Source: Planctomycetota bacterium
Lineage (GTDB): Bacteria; Planctomycetota; PUPC01
Direction: 5' to 3'
Length of the DNA: 29,595 bases
Assembly: GCA_003559755.1 (NCBI GenBank)
Contig: PWKM01000283.1
Location: forward strand, 1 to 29,595
Shown here: one piece after another, positions 1 to 8,467 of the stretch
How positions within the stretch are numbered: the stretch's first letter is position 1
Layout of the letters: each line of letters opens with the position of its first letter
Made by a program: the position numbers and the translations under genes
Notes under the pieces: generated by a model
What the model saw: only the letters and a program-made list of their open reading frames with translations
The model's database searches: none
What the model was told of the DNA's origin: nothing

Positions 1-1960
1 CCTCCCGGATGCCGACGTTGAACTTTCGCCAGAACTCGCGGGCCTCGGCCGTGCCCCAGGCGGGGCCTGTCCGCTGAGACAACTCGCCCGTCTCGGGGTC
101 GAGCATTGTGAACAGGATGGCCCGGTTGTTGCGGCGATGTGCCCGGCCGGCCCCTCCGGCGTGCCCGTCACTCGAGCTGGGTGCCCAGGTGTGGAAGATG
201 ATGCCGGGAACTTTGCCCAGGTGCTTTGTGGCGATGTCGAGGTATTTCTCGACCACGTCGAAGTTCGGCTGCAGCTCGCCCTCGTCATCGCGGACCCACC
301 GGACCATGGCATGCTCGTTGCCCCAGTGGGTGCGGGTGACTGCGGTAACGTAGAGGGTCTTGACCGCCAGCGGTTTGAGCAGGGCGAAGGTCTTGTCGAG
401 CAGTTCCAGATGCTCGTGGCTCCACGGCTCGACGTCGTAGGCCATCGCCACCGTGTCGGGCGACTGGACGAGGTCCATGTGAACGGTGAAGTCGTTGAAG
501 TCGGGCAGCGTCCAGTCCATCACCTTGACCTTGAGCGGCACCTCGACGGGGTCGACGCCCTCGGCGGTGACGGTGATCTTGCCGCTGTAGGTGCCGGGCG
601 CGGTGTCGGCCGGGACGGTGACGTTGATCCAGACGGGCTGGATGGCGGCCTCGGCGAGTTGAGGAGCGCCGCTGTCCTGGAATGCGCCGTCCGGGTATGG
701 GTAGAGGGGGACCGGGTCGGGCGGGGCGTCTTCGAGCGCATCGAACGAACCCTCGGGACCTTGAACTCCTCTGGGCCGTCGCCCGTCCGGTCGTCCGTAT
801 CGCAGTTTGATCGCGTCGGCCGGGATGGCTCCGTTCTCGCCCTCGAGTGCGCCGGCTTCTGCGGTCAGGCCGTGGATGGGATTTTCGTCGCTGACGACGA
901 ACTGGCCGCTGAAGATGCCGTTTCGGACGCCGCTGATTTGGACGGGCTGGAGTGTGGCGAACGGGTCTGGGAAGCTTTCCGGGAACACGCGGGTGACGGT
1001 GGTGTGGTTCCACACGAGGAACCCGTGGCCGGGCATCGGGGCGGTGTTCGGGGTGACCTGGGCGCCGGGCAGCATGGTCAGTTCGGCCTTGTCCAGGCCG
1101 ATGCGTGCCCAATGGCAGGTGTGGTGGAGGGTGGCGCCTCCACGATTCCGGCTCACGTAGAATTTCGGCAGGACCGGTGCCCGATAAACGGAGATCGCCA
1201 AAACGTTGATGCCTTCGCGCAGCTTGTTCGCCGGTATCCGGACGTCCTCGAGCGAGCGTACACGGCTGGCGATGCGTTCTCGTTCCGCCTCGGTGCGCCC
1301 CCGTCGTCGCATCGCATAACCGTCCTCACAGAAGTACGCTTCCTCGGGATAGGGTTCGGCGGATGCGAACAGGTCGAGTTCTCCTTCGGGCATGTTCGAC
1401 CGACCGACCTCGACGCCGTTGATATAGGCGACCGCTCCGCCGCGGAAGCCGAGGTTGAGAGTCAGGTGGCCCACTCGGTTGGGGTCTTCCACCTTGAAGG
1501 TTCCGCGCATCAGGATCAGCTTCCAGTCCGAATCGGTCGATTCGTGGAGGATCGGGCCGCGCAGGCGGGCCCAGGTGCTGTCGTCGAAGTCCGGCTGCAT
1601 CCAGTCGGCGGACGTTTCGCGGGGGAGGCGGAAAATCTCGTCCTCGTCGAGCGGTTCGACCCGGTATTTGTCTTCGGGCAGCGCCCCGACATCCATCCGT
1701 TCCCGGAACCATCGGGCGAGCGGCCCGGCGACATCGGTCTTGATCTGACCGTGCACAATCTCGCCGTCCGGCAGGACCATGTCCTCCGTCTCGCGGATCG
1801 TCCGGACCCGCCAGAAGCTTTCGGTATCGAGGACCTTGGTATGGCCGACCCTTCCCGCTCCGAATGCGGAAAGTGGGAAAAGCAGCAGAACAAAGACAAC
1901 CCAAAGGCGGGACCGCAACAGCGACTTGAACAGGTGAATAGACGCCTTCTTCTGCGTCAT
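1..1960 (-). CDS. Secreted glycoside-hydrolase-like protein (GH123/DUF4091-like), partial
   Basis: The reading frame is open on the minus strand from an ATG at 1960 to the left edge, giving 653 codons with no stop, so the C-terminus lies outside the window. The start has a GAGGAG ribosome site about 8 nt upstream. Residues about 19-36 form a hydrophobic signal peptide after a basic N-terminus. Residues about 115-270 look like a galactose-binding-type jelly roll as found in glycosidases, with the pieces DFDDSTWARL, AYINGVEVGRS and LREGINVLAISVYR. Residues about 430-500 match the beta-sandwich that precedes the catalytic barrel in GH123/DUF4091-type proteins (VPADTAPGTYSGKITV, then VMDWTLPD). 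A barrel-like segment follows. The role is probably periplasmic or surface glycan hydrolysis. The family call is from recognised motifs; the substrate is unknown. Two other secreted carbohydrate enzymes lie upstream on the same strand. Confidence 0.8.
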   Translation of the reverse strand, partial: MTQKKASIHLFKSLLRSRLWVVFVLLLFPLSAFGAGRVGHTKVLDTESFWRVRTIRETEDMVLPDGEIVHGQIKTDVAGPLARWFRERMDVGALPEDKYRVEPLDEDEIFRLPRETSADWMQPDFDDSTWARLRGPILHESTDSDWKLILMRGTFKVEDPNRVGHLTLNLGFRGGAVAYINGVEVGRSNMPEGELDLFASAEPYPEEAYFCEDGYAMRRRGRTEAERERIASRVRSLEDVRIPANKLREGINVLAISVYRAPVLPKFYVSRNRGGATLHHTCHWARIGLDKAELTMLPGAQVTPNTAPMPGHGFLVWNHTTVTRVFPESFPDPFATLQPVQISGVRNGIFSGQFVVSDENPIHGLTAEAGALEGENGAIPADAIKLRYGRPDGRRPRGVQGPEGSFDALEDAPPDPVPLYPYPDGAFQDSGAPQLAEAAIQPVWINVTVPADTAPGTYSGKITVTAEGVDPVEVPLKVKVMDWTLPDFNDFTVHMDLVQSPDTVAMAYDVEPWSHEHLELLDKTFALLKPLAVKTLYVTAVTRTHWGNEHAMVRWVRDDEGELQPNFDVVEKYLDIATKHLGKVPGIIFHTWAPSSSDGHAGGAGRAHRRNNRAILFTMLDPETGELSQRTGPAWGTAEAREFWRKFNVGIRE

Positions 1961-2292
1961 CCAGATTCTCCTCGAATGTGCCGGGCAACAGTCGGACGGA
2001 GGCGATCTCGATGGCTGCGGGGAAGGGCAAGCCCCTGCCATCGGAGGGGCCCCGAGTGGGCGGACAGGCCGGTTTGCCGCCCGGATCGCCCGGAAGAACA
2101 CCTGCACAGTGCCACCCGTTCTATCCCCCTACAACCGATTGTCGCGCCCGAGTGTGGTGAATTCAGGCCGGATTTTTTTGCTCGGTCCGCACGTCTATGA
2201 TTGGCCGGTTCGCGGCCGGAGGCAGCCCATTCCCTGATGATATAAGGTGCGTGGTTCCAAGTCAAATGGCCGACCGCGGTCATCGGGGTGCG
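1961..2292 (-). other. Intergenic leader region, 332 bp
   Basis: This is the only stretch over 300 bp without a convincing gene. On the minus strand it carries a promoter (2237-2265) and then roughly 270 nt of predicted leader before the ATG at 1960. The leader contains a GC-rich hairpin (GCCCCT at 2031-2036 with AGGGGC at 2045-2050). A second short dyad lies near 2204-2220, and an A-tract (minus strand) at about 2173-2179. I matched no known riboswitch class. No clear terminator with a U-tract follows the gene ending at 2293. Confidence 0.5.
2237..2265 (-). promoter_or_regulatory. Sigma70-type promoter for the left-edge gene
   Basis: On the minus strand TTGACT (2265-2260) and TATCAT (2242-2237) are separated by exactly 17 nt, each five of six matches to the consensus. 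The predicted start is near 2230. In such GC-rich DNA this match is unlikely to be background. It lies just downstream of the stop at 2293, so the left-edge gene can be transcribed separately from its upstream neighbours. Confidence 0.6.
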
Positions 2293-3804
2293 CTACTGCT
2301 GCATCGCGCTGTGGAGTTGCAGGAGGATGTTCACGAATCTCGGTCCGCCTGTTTTCGCCTCGTAATGGCCGTGTTGATTTGTGGCTTTCGGCAGGGGGCT
2401 GCCCTCGTCGAGGAAGAGGTCGATGCCGATCCGAGCGAAATGGTCGGCCCGCTGCAGGAATCTTTGGTCGTCCGTGATCCGGTGTGCGTTCAGCATGAGT
2501 TGGATGGCACCGGCCAGCGCGTTGGGCTTTTGCAGTTGATCGCGGGCCGGTTCCGAGGCGAGGTATTGTTCCGCTGCGGCGAGCAGGAGCGTTCGGTATT
2601 TCGCCGCTTTGTCCGGATGGCCGGCCTGTAGCTGTTCTTGTCGGGCGTATAATTGGTTGGCCAGGCCGGCATGGATTCCGTGGCCGTAGCCGGTGTCCCA
2701 GGTCTCGGTGTAGGGGCGATTTGTGCAGCGTTCACGCGGTTGCCCCGTCCGGGAGTCCAGGGTGGCCACGAAGCCGCCGCCGGATGTGATTCGGTGGGGG
2801 GCTTCGAAGAAGGTCTCGTCCTGTCGCAGGGCCAGCCGGCGCATACGTTCGGCGAGTTCCCTGTGCGTCTCGTCAAGGAGCCGGGCGGCTTCCCACAGAC
2901 ATCGGGCCAGTTCGAGGTTGCTGCCGGGCCACACGATATCGAAGTGATTGCCCCGGTCGCGACCGGCGGGCAGATAGCCCGTCTCGGTCAGTTCCATATT
3001 GGCTTCCATGCGTCCGACCAGCACGGCGATGGCCCGGGGCAACTCGTCCCGGCGCTCGCGGTCTGCATTTTCCGGGCGGGCATACGAATCCGCCCAGTTC
3101 TCGATCATCTGTCCGGCATATCGGGGGAATTCGGTAAGCCGGCCGGGGCCGTGTCGGGAGAACCGGGCGTGCCTGCAAAAGGCGCCGGTCTCTTTGCAGG
3201 CGACTTGGTGGTCCCATTGGGCGATGGCGAACCGCCAGCTCGCGTCGGGGGCGAGCCGATAACAGGCGTCCCAGAACGGCCACGGTCCGGAGATTTCGTG
3301 GGTATCCCGCACTGGGCCATTGGGATCGCTGGCCGACCAGTTGTCGGTGTGGAAATCCCAGTAGAGGTGTTCGCCCCAGGGCATCAAGTGGGTTCGCGGA
3401 TGCTGGCAGCGGGTGAAGAAAAATTTCAGCGCTTTGTCCGCTTCCTCGGCATAGCGACCTTCACCGGTCAACTCGGTCAGTTGGTATAGGATGGCGTACA
3501 GGCCCCTGTGCTCGTACGGGTTTGCCCCGCCCAACGACCGGTCGTGCTCCCGGACGCCCGGGATGGCCCCGAACGCCCGGCGCGATTCCTCGCGCGGACT
3601 GAGCGTCATCGTCTCGCGGTCCAGAGCGGCGGCGAACAGCGGAGAATGTTCTTCGCCGTACCTGTCGCGCCCGTGCTCGATCATCGCGTCGGCGTAGGCC
3701 CGCACCACCGCCAGGTAATCGGGCGTTTCTTCGGGCCGCGCCAGTACCACCCCATACGAGATCAAACCGACCAACATGGCGCCGATGAATGCCTTCATTT
3801 TCAT
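2293..3804 (-). CDS. Secreted protein, probable (alpha/alpha)-barrel polysaccharide-active enzyme
   Basis: The protein has 503 residues and starts with a short basic signal peptide (MKMKAFIGAMLVGLISYG, cleavage probably near residue 22). The start at 3804 has AAAGGA upstream; the second Met, two codons in, is an alternative. The mature part is helix-rich with repeated Trp/His/Tyr-rich segments. These include YGEEHSPLFAAALDR near residue 50, PWGEHLYWDFHTDNW near 142 and ETWDTGYGHGIHAGLANQLY about 110-130 residues from the C-terminus. That pattern suits an alpha/alpha toroid as in many pectate, uronate or glucuronyl lyases and hydrolases, but I cannot name the family. It begins 59 nt after the stop of the heparinase-type lyase and is probably co-transcribed with it. 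The role is inferred as breakdown of acidic polysaccharide outside the cytoplasm. Confidence 0.72.
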   Translation of the reverse strand: MKMKAFIGAMLVGLISYGVVLARPEETPDYLAVVRAYADAMIEHGRDRYGEEHSPLFAAALDRETMTLSPREESRRAFGAIPGVREHDRSLGGANPYEHRGLYAILYQLTELTGEGRYAEEADKALKFFFTRCQHPRTHLMPWGEHLYWDFHTDNWSASDPNGPVRDTHEISGPWPFWDACYRLAPDASWRFAIAQWDHQVACKETGAFCRHARFSRHGPGRLTEFPRYAGQMIENWADSYARPENADRERRDELPRAIAVLVGRMEANMELTETGYLPAGRDRGNHFDIVWPGSNLELARCLWEAARLLDETHRELAERMRRLALRQDETFFEAPHRITSGGGFVATLDSRTGQPRERCTNRPYTETWDTGYGHGIHAGLANQLYARQEQLQAGHPDKAAKYRTLLLAAAEQYLASEPARDQLQKPNALAGAIQLMLNAHRITDDQRFLQRADHFARIGIDLFLDEGSPLPKATNQHGHYEAKTGGPRFVNILLQLHSAMQQ

Positions 3805-3863
3805 CTTGCCGTCCTTTGTTCCATTGCGCTCGACGCCCGGCCGGTTCCTCGAATCAGGGGGAG

Positions 3864-5927
3864 CTAATCCTGATCCACATCATACCCGACCCGTTCGCTG
3901 ATATCACCCACCCGTATGTCGAGCTCGACGCGTGAGGCGCCCGGCGGCGGATCGCCGACCAGTTCGACCGAGACCACGGGCGGGTCGGCGTCCTCGTAAG
4001 GCACGAGCACGGTGACGAAGCGGACGCCGACGCCTTCCGGCTTGGGGAGCTGATAACGGAACGCCGGGCGGTCCTCCCGCGTCCCGTACTTGAATGACAC
4101 CTGCCCGCGCTCCTTCTCGACGGCCAGGTCCGGCTGCGGCAGGCCGTGTATCAGCAGATTCGCTCGGTCGAAATCGGTTCGCACCGACGGCCTCGCCTCG
4201 TCGAAAACCGCGTCGCCCGGTGCGAGTTGAAAGTGCAGCATTGCGTTTCCCGCCGCGTCGCCGAGTGCCTCGTCGATGAGCACGAAGAACGCCTTCCTGA
4301 CGAACAGGACCGCGCGCCGGTGTACGAACCCCTCGTAACTGGTGTTTTCGACGACGAGCGTGTCGAGTTCTTCGCCGGGCTTCCACAGCCGCAGCCGCGG
4401 GGCGTAAGCGATGTCCCGGCCGTCGAGGGTGAGGGTCTGGTGTACCCGCGTCTGGCGGAACCAGGCCCGGCCGGCGTCGTCACCGCTGTAGACGTAGGTG
4501 CCGCTGTCGGGCATGAGCCGCCGCCCGTATGCCCACAGTTCGAACGCCCCGTTGTCGGGCTGGCAGTGCCAGCCGCCGTCCGGCCCGCATTTGAGGACGA
4601 GCCCGATCGCGTCGTCGTCCCAGCCGCTTCGCATTGAGTAGAACCCGCTTTGCTTCAGTGCGTAGGCGGTCTGCTCTGGCGGCTTGCCCTGTTCCCCGGC
4701 GGTGCCGACGTACCGGAAGTCGTCGCGGTCGAACGTCCCCGCCCAGCGTCGCAGTACGGCACGGCAGTCCATCGGGCTGTGTGTGTCGCCGAACTGTGCC
4801 GACCGCCCGCCGGGCGGGGTGAGCTTCATGACGGCGGCGACCATTTTTTCGATCCGGGCCCAGAACTCGGCGGGGAACTCGTCTTCGCGGCCGTTCAGCC
4901 GCGCCAGCTCGGCGGTGCGAGTGAACCAACCAATGCAGCCGGAATGGTAGTTGATGCACTGCTCGACGTGGTGGCCGTCGGGACGGACCTGCCGGTTGAC
5001 CTCGGCGTTCAGGTGGCGGATCGCCCGTGAGCGCCAGTTTTCCGCCTCCCGGAATTCGGGGAAGGTGAACCCGATGAACGCGGCTCCCTCCGCCTCCATC
5101 AGCCCCCAGTTGTTCCGGGTGAATCGCCGGCCTGTCAGGTATTCGGCGTGATCGTGGCAACTATTGAGGAACGCGACCAGGACGGCGGGGGTGACGGCCG
5201 GCGAATCGAGAAAGTACTGGAAATGAGAGGTCCACGCACGACCCCGGATGCCCGCCTCGATGGTTCGCCAGGCGGGGCTGCCGGGCCGAAGCGGGCAGCT
5301 CTCGATCCAGCCGAGCAATTGCCGCACATACGCCTCGGCATATCGCTCGTCGCCCGTGTGCCAGTATGCCCGGCCGAGGTGCTGCCACGAGTAGTGGCGC
5401 TGGAGCTGCCACAGCCACTCTTTATCGCGCCGCGGGTGCCGGTTGTTGAGCCAGTCGATCTCCTCCCCGAAGTCATGTCGCGGGAACTGGGGCGAAGCGA
5501 TGAGGATGTTCTTCACCGCGTCGTCCGCGATATCGAGAGTCGTCTGGTTGGCATGCTCGCCCCGCACGTCCTCGCGTTCCGAGCGGTCCACCGGGTGTTT
5601 GACATCGGTTCGCGCCCGGTAGTAGGCCAGCAGTTTCCGTGCCGCGTCGGTCGGGTTCTCTTGGGCGGCCTTGACCGGCTCCAATCCGCCGCGTTCGAGG
5701 TCGAGCCGAGAGAGAAGAAGTGCCACTGCATCGGCGTCCAGAGCGTCGTTCACCACGTCACCTCCAGAAACGGTTTCGGTCGTCAGCCACACTGCACCGG
5801 CCAGGACCAGGGCCGGCCAGAGCCGCCTTGCGAGAAAGAGCATGCTGCGCCATCGTTCCGAACTCAGAGCGGCGCCGAGTCCGGCCGAGTTCGCGTTCGA
5901 TATACTGCCAATCGTGTTGGGCGTCAT
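3864..5927 (-). CDS. Heparinase II/III-family polysaccharide lyase, membrane-anchored or secreted
   Basis: I choose the ATG at 5927 because GAGGAGG sits 6 nt before it; this gives 687 residues. An ATG at 5948 lacks such a site, and one at 5843 would start directly at the signal segment. A hydrophobic stretch lies at residues about 29-48. The N-terminal half is the alpha/alpha toroid (WLNNRHPRRDKEWLWQLQRH, then WRTIEAGIRGRAW). The conserved lyase residues follow: NNWGLMEAEGAAF near 272 (Asn), HHVEQ near 319 (His) and NYHSG near 326 (Tyr-His). The C-terminal half is the heparinase II/III beta-sandwich (SGFYSMRSGWDDD, RLMPDSGTYVY, RVHQTLTLDG). Such enzymes cleave uronic-acid-containing glycans by beta-elimination (PL12/PL15/PL17-like); the exact substrate is not readable here. 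It is the first gene of the minus-strand cluster, with its own promoter. Confidence 0.9.
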   Translation of the reverse strand: MTPNTIGSISNANSAGLGAALSSERWRSMLFLARRLWPALVLAGAVWLTTETVSGGDVVNDALDADAVALLLSRLDLERGGLEPVKAAQENPTDAARKLLAYYRARTDVKHPVDRSEREDVRGEHANQTTLDIADDAVKNILIASPQFPRHDFGEEIDWLNNRHPRRDKEWLWQLQRHYSWQHLGRAYWHTGDERYAEAYVRQLLGWIESCPLRPGSPAWRTIEAGIRGRAWTSHFQYFLDSPAVTPAVLVAFLNSCHDHAEYLTGRRFTRNNWGLMEAEGAAFIGFTFPEFREAENWRSRAIRHLNAEVNRQVRPDGHHVEQCINYHSGCIGWFTRTAELARLNGREDEFPAEFWARIEKMVAAVMKLTPPGGRSAQFGDTHSPMDCRAVLRRWAGTFDRDDFRYVGTAGEQGKPPEQTAYALKQSGFYSMRSGWDDDAIGLVLKCGPDGGWHCQPDNGAFELWAYGRRLMPDSGTYVYSGDDAGRAWFRQTRVHQTLTLDGRDIAYAPRLRLWKPGEELDTLVVENTSYEGFVHRRAVLFVRKAFFVLIDEALGDAAGNAMLHFQLAPGDAVFDEARPSVRTDFDRANLLIHGLPQPDLAVEKERGQVSFKYGTREDRPAFRYQLPKPEGVGVRFVTVLVPYEDADPPVVSVELVGDPPPGASRVELDIRVGDISERVGYDVDQD

Positions 5928-6016
5928 CTCGGGCCTCCTCGGGCACACCCGCCAGATTCAACACTGTTTCGCTGTACCGCTCCGCGATACGTTTTATCGC
6001 GCTCTTATACCGTTCG

Positions 6017-6044
6017 ATTCTATCCGCGTCGCCATGAGCGTCAA
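6017..6044 (-). promoter_or_regulatory. Promoter for the heparinase-type lyase operon
   Basis: On the minus strand TTGACG (6044-6039) and TAGAAT (6022-6017) have a 16-nt spacer; each hexamer matches five of six consensus positions. Transcription would start near 6010, leaving a leader of about 83 nt to the ATG at 5927. A second possible -10 (TATAAG, 6009-6004) lies just downstream. Confidence 0.55.
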
Positions 6045-6124
6045 CGGGACCGGCCGCACTTATCGGGGGGTTCTCCTTGAGTGGTGCTGTGGGGAGCGGC
6101 CGGCGGAGCATAGCGAAATGCGCA

Positions 6125-6154
6125 TTGACCGGCCGGCGCGCGGGCCGGTATACT
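6125..6154 (+). promoter_or_regulatory. Promoter of the CPBP protease gene, near-leaderless
   Basis: TTGACC (6125-6130) and TATACT (6149-6154) are separated by 18 nt; both match five of six consensus positions. The expected start site near 6161 is only about 4 nt before the ATG at 6165, so there is no room for a Shine-Dalgarno site, and none is visible. The mRNA would be leaderless or nearly so. Confidence 0.6.
6128..6149. promoter_or_regulatory. Inverted repeat inside the promoter spacer (possible operator)
   Basis: ACCGGCC (6128-6134) and GGCCGGT (6143-6149) are perfect inverted arms of 7 bp with 8 nt between them. The dyad touches the last bases of the -35 hexamer and the first base of the -10 hexamer, where a dimeric repressor or MerR-type activator would bind. 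GC-rich dyads also arise by chance in such DNA, so operator function is only a suggestion. Confidence 0.3.
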
Positions 6155-6164
6155 GTTTTCCGGG

Positions 6165-6941
6165 ATGGGAAGACAGGAGCCAATCGAGGAGGTCGTCAGC
6201 CCGGATTCGCTGGGATGGCTGATCGGGGCCGACGAATCAGTCAGGGGCTATATCGCCGAGTCGAGAAGCTTGGCGCTGAGTTTGATGCTGATCGCCCCCC
6301 TGCTGTTGGTGTACGAGGTCGCTTTGGTCTATTGGCGTCCTCTGGGCGCGCGGCGATGGGTAGGCGAAGTGCTAGCTGTTGCGTTTGACACGCAGGGGGT
6401 GATCGTGCTGAACTTCCTGGTCCTCCTGGCGGTTCTGGTCGCGGTGGTGATCCTTGCCCGGCGTCGAAGGTTGAATTTTTCGCTGACCGGGTGGGTGCTG
6501 CTGGAGAGCATGGGCTGGGCGGTGCTCCTGGTCGTGGTTGGGGTCGCGCTGTATCGCCGCCTGACGGTGCTGCCCGCCCAGTCGATGGCGGGTGCGATCT
6601 CGGTCTATGCCCGGGTAATGAGCGCGGTGGGTGCGGGCATCTACGAAGAGCTGTTGTTTCGGCTGGTGCTGGCCAGCGCCCTGTATCTGGCGGCGTATCA
6701 CCTGACCGGGCGGAGTCGGGCGGCGGCGGCCGCATTCAGCATCGCGGTCAGTGCCCTCGTGTTCGCCGGCTGCCACGTGCTGGCTCTCGACTTGCGGCCG
6801 CTTGCGAATCCGGTCGATCGGATGGACACCGGCTTCCACCTGTTGAGCGGGCTGCTGTTCGGCTGGCTGTACGTGTACCGGGGGCTGGGCGTCGCGGTCT
6901 ATACCCACGTCATCTATAACATCATCGTCAAGATGGTCTGA
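6165..6941 (+). CDS. CPBP-family intramembrane metalloprotease (CAAX-type)
   Basis: The protein has 258 residues and about seven hydrophobic segments. The family motifs are all present: motif 1 EELLFR at 161-166 (Glu-Glu and Arg), motif 2 FAGCH at 200-204 (catalytic His), an aspartate/histidine segment DTGFH near 231-235, and motif 3 THVIYN at 247-252 (His and Asn). These residues build the glutamate/histidine active site of Rce1/CAAX-type abortive-infection proteases in the membrane. In bacteria such proteins cleave membrane peptides, but the substrate cannot be told here. The ATG at 6165 lies right behind a strong promoter and seems to be read without a ribosome site. It stands alone between a divergent lyase operon and the permease promoter. 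Confidence 0.9.
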   Translation: MGRQEPIEEVVSPDSLGWLIGADESVRGYIAESRSLALSLMLIAPLLLVYEVALVYWRPLGARRWVGEVLAVAFDTQGVIVLNFLVLLAVLVAVVILARRRRLNFSLTGWVLLESMGWAVLLVVVGVALYRRLTVLPAQSMAGAISVYARVMSAVGAGIYEELLFRLVLASALYLAAYHLTGRSRAAAAAFSIAVSALVFAGCHVLALDLRPLANPVDRMDTGFHLLSGLLFGWLYVYRGLGVAVYTHVIYNIIVKMV

Positions 6942-6976
6942 GGGGGAACTCCGGAGAGCAGGGGAGGCGGGCTGCG

Positions 6977-7005
6977 TTGACACCTATTCGGGGCATCGGT
7001 ACCAT
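6977..7005 (+). promoter_or_regulatory. Promoter of the permease-nadE transcription unit
   Basis: A perfect -35 TTGACA (6977-6982) is followed after 17 nt by TACCAT (7000-7005), four of six matches to the -10 consensus. The start site would be near 7012, about 42 nt before the ATG at 7054. Confidence 0.5.
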
Positions 7006-7053
7006 TGTGGCAGTACTCGCTCGGTGCCTCGGAAATGTACGGAATGACATCAC

Positions 7054-8442
7054 ATGCTCGGAATGATCGAGGCGGCCCGAGACCCCCAGGTTCAGGCGCT
7101 GGCGGTCCTCGCCATCGGCTACATCTACGTGTGCTGGGCAAGGCGGTTCCGGGCCACGGTCCTGTGGGTCGGCGTACTCCTCCTGCTGCTTCTTGGCGTG
7201 TATCAGCCCGACCCCGAGGTGGCGAGCCGCTGGCACGGTCTGGCCCATCTGTTCTCTCCTCGGAACATGAACTGGAACGTGCTGATGATCCTGGGCGGTG
7301 CGATGGTCGTGGCCGACCTGTTCATCATCTCGCGCGTGCCGGCTCTTCTGGCCGGGGTGATCGTCCGCCACCTGAAGACCGTGGGCGGGGCCGCCCTGGG
7401 GATTTGTGCGATGGCCAGTTTCCTGTCGGCGTTCACCGAGAACGTGACCACGGTCCTCATCGTGGCCCCGATCGCCATCGAGCTTGCCCGTCGGCTTAAG
7501 GTGTCGCCGGTCCCGTTCGTCATCGGGCTGGCGATCTCGTCGAACCTGCAGGGAGCGGCCACGCTGATCGGAGACCCGCCCAGCTTGATCCTGGCGGGCG
7601 AGATGCACCTCGACTTCCTCGATTTCTTCTTCTATCGGGGCCGGCCCGGCATCTTCTGGGCGATCCAGATGGGCGCCGTCGGCTCGATGCTCGCCCTGTG
7701 GGTCCTGTTTTTCCGACGGTACAAGGGGCCGGTCGTTCCCCCGAAACTGGTGCGCCCGACGACGTGGTTCCCGACCTGGCTGCTGGCGGGCAAGATCATC
7801 GGCCTGAGCGTGGTGCCCCAGTTGCCCGGCCACTGGCTGCCGCACGGGGAATTGTATGCGAACGGGGCGGTCTGCATGCTGGCGGCGGCGATCGGCCTCG
7901 TCTGGTACTGGCTGCGGCACGGGCCGCGGCGGGTGCTCGTCCGGCTGCTCAAGCTCGATGTCCAGTCGGTCGCCCTCCTTGCAGGGATATTCGCGCTCAC
8001 GTTCGCTTTACGGCGGACGGGGGTGATCGATCATCTCGCCGCGTGGATCGGGACGGTGGTCGGCGACAACCGGTTCCTGGCGTTCACCCTGGTCGTGTGG
8101 ATGTCCGTCCTGATATCGGCTTTTATGGACAATGTCCCGTATACTGCTATCATGCTTCCTGCGGTCCTCGCCATCGCCGGCCGCCTCGAGGGGCTGCCGG
8201 CGGGCGCGTCGATCGCGGCGTTCACCGACACCCACGCCCTGCTGGCGTTCGGCCTGCTCATCGGGGCGTGCCTGGGCGGGAACATATCGCCGGTCGGCGC
8301 GGCGGCCAACATCGTCGGCCTGGGCGTGCTGAGGAAGGAGAGGTACGCGGTGGGCTTCTGGGGCTTTGTCCGCATGGGCCTGCCGTTCACCATCGCCGCC
8401 ACCGTGCCGGCCTATCTGCTGCTCTGGCTGGTGTGGGGCTGA
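7054..8442 (+). CDS. Ion-transporter-superfamily permease (SLC13/ArsB/NhaD type)
   Basis: The protein has 462 residues and about 11-12 hydrophobic segments with the internal duplication of the IT superfamily. The first repeat has SAFTEN at 125-130 and NLQGAATLIGDPPS at about 164-177. The second repeat has SAFMDN at 355-360 and GGNISPVGAAANIVG at 408-422. These re-entrant loops bind Na+ and substrate in SLC13, ArsB and NhaD proteins; the TLIGDPPS segment is most like NhaD/ArsB-type members. The transported ion cannot be decided from sequence alone: Na+/H+ exchange, anion efflux or dicarboxylate uptake are all possible. The ATG at 7054 has only a weak ribosome site; a second Met lies at codon 4. 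It probably leads the unit that continues with nadE 25 nt downstream. Confidence 0.85.
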   Translation: MLGMIEAARDPQVQALAVLAIGYIYVCWARRFRATVLWVGVLLLLLLGVYQPDPEVASRWHGLAHLFSPRNMNWNVLMILGGAMVVADLFIISRVPALLAGVIVRHLKTVGGAALGICAMASFLSAFTENVTTVLIVAPIAIELARRLKVSPVPFVIGLAISSNLQGAATLIGDPPSLILAGEMHLDFLDFFFYRGRPGIFWAIQMGAVGSMLALWVLFFRRYKGPVVPPKLVRPTTWFPTWLLAGKIIGLSVVPQLPGHWLPHGELYANGAVCMLAAAIGLVWYWLRHGPRRVLVRLLKLDVQSVALLAGIFALTFALRRTGVIDHLAAWIGTVVGDNRFLAFTLVVWMSVLISAFMDNVPYTAIMLPAVLAIAGRLEGLPAGASIAAFTDTHALLAFGLLIGACLGGNISPVGAAANIVGLGVLRKERYAVGFWGFVRMGLPFTIAATVPAYLLLWLVWG

Positions 8443-8467
8443 CCATCTTGACTGACTGGAGGTTCCA

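Noticed and set aside
137..2200. Long plus-strand open frame of 687 codons
   Set aside because: It is antisense to the minus-strand glycoside-hydrolase-like gene, whose frame has a signal peptide, a ribosome site and recognisable domains. The plus-strand product shows no known motif and reads like a GC-rich shadow.
1957..2283. Minus-strand 108-codon frame in the gap before the left-edge gene
   Set aside because: It starts upstream of the -10 box, ends on the next gene's start region, and shows no motif or ribosome site.
5758..6183. Minus-strand 141-codon frame with a plausible helical stretch (RIERYKSAIKRIAERYSE)
   Set aside because: It overlaps the lyase start, its ATGs lie upstream of the predicted lyase promoter, and it has no ribosome site or family match. 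The composition is protein-like, so I am not fully certain.
8150..8163. TATACT/TATCAT boxes inside the permease gene as a nadE promoter
   Set aside because: There is no acceptable -35 hexamer at 15-19 nt, and nadE is only 25 nt after the permease stop with a good ribosome site.
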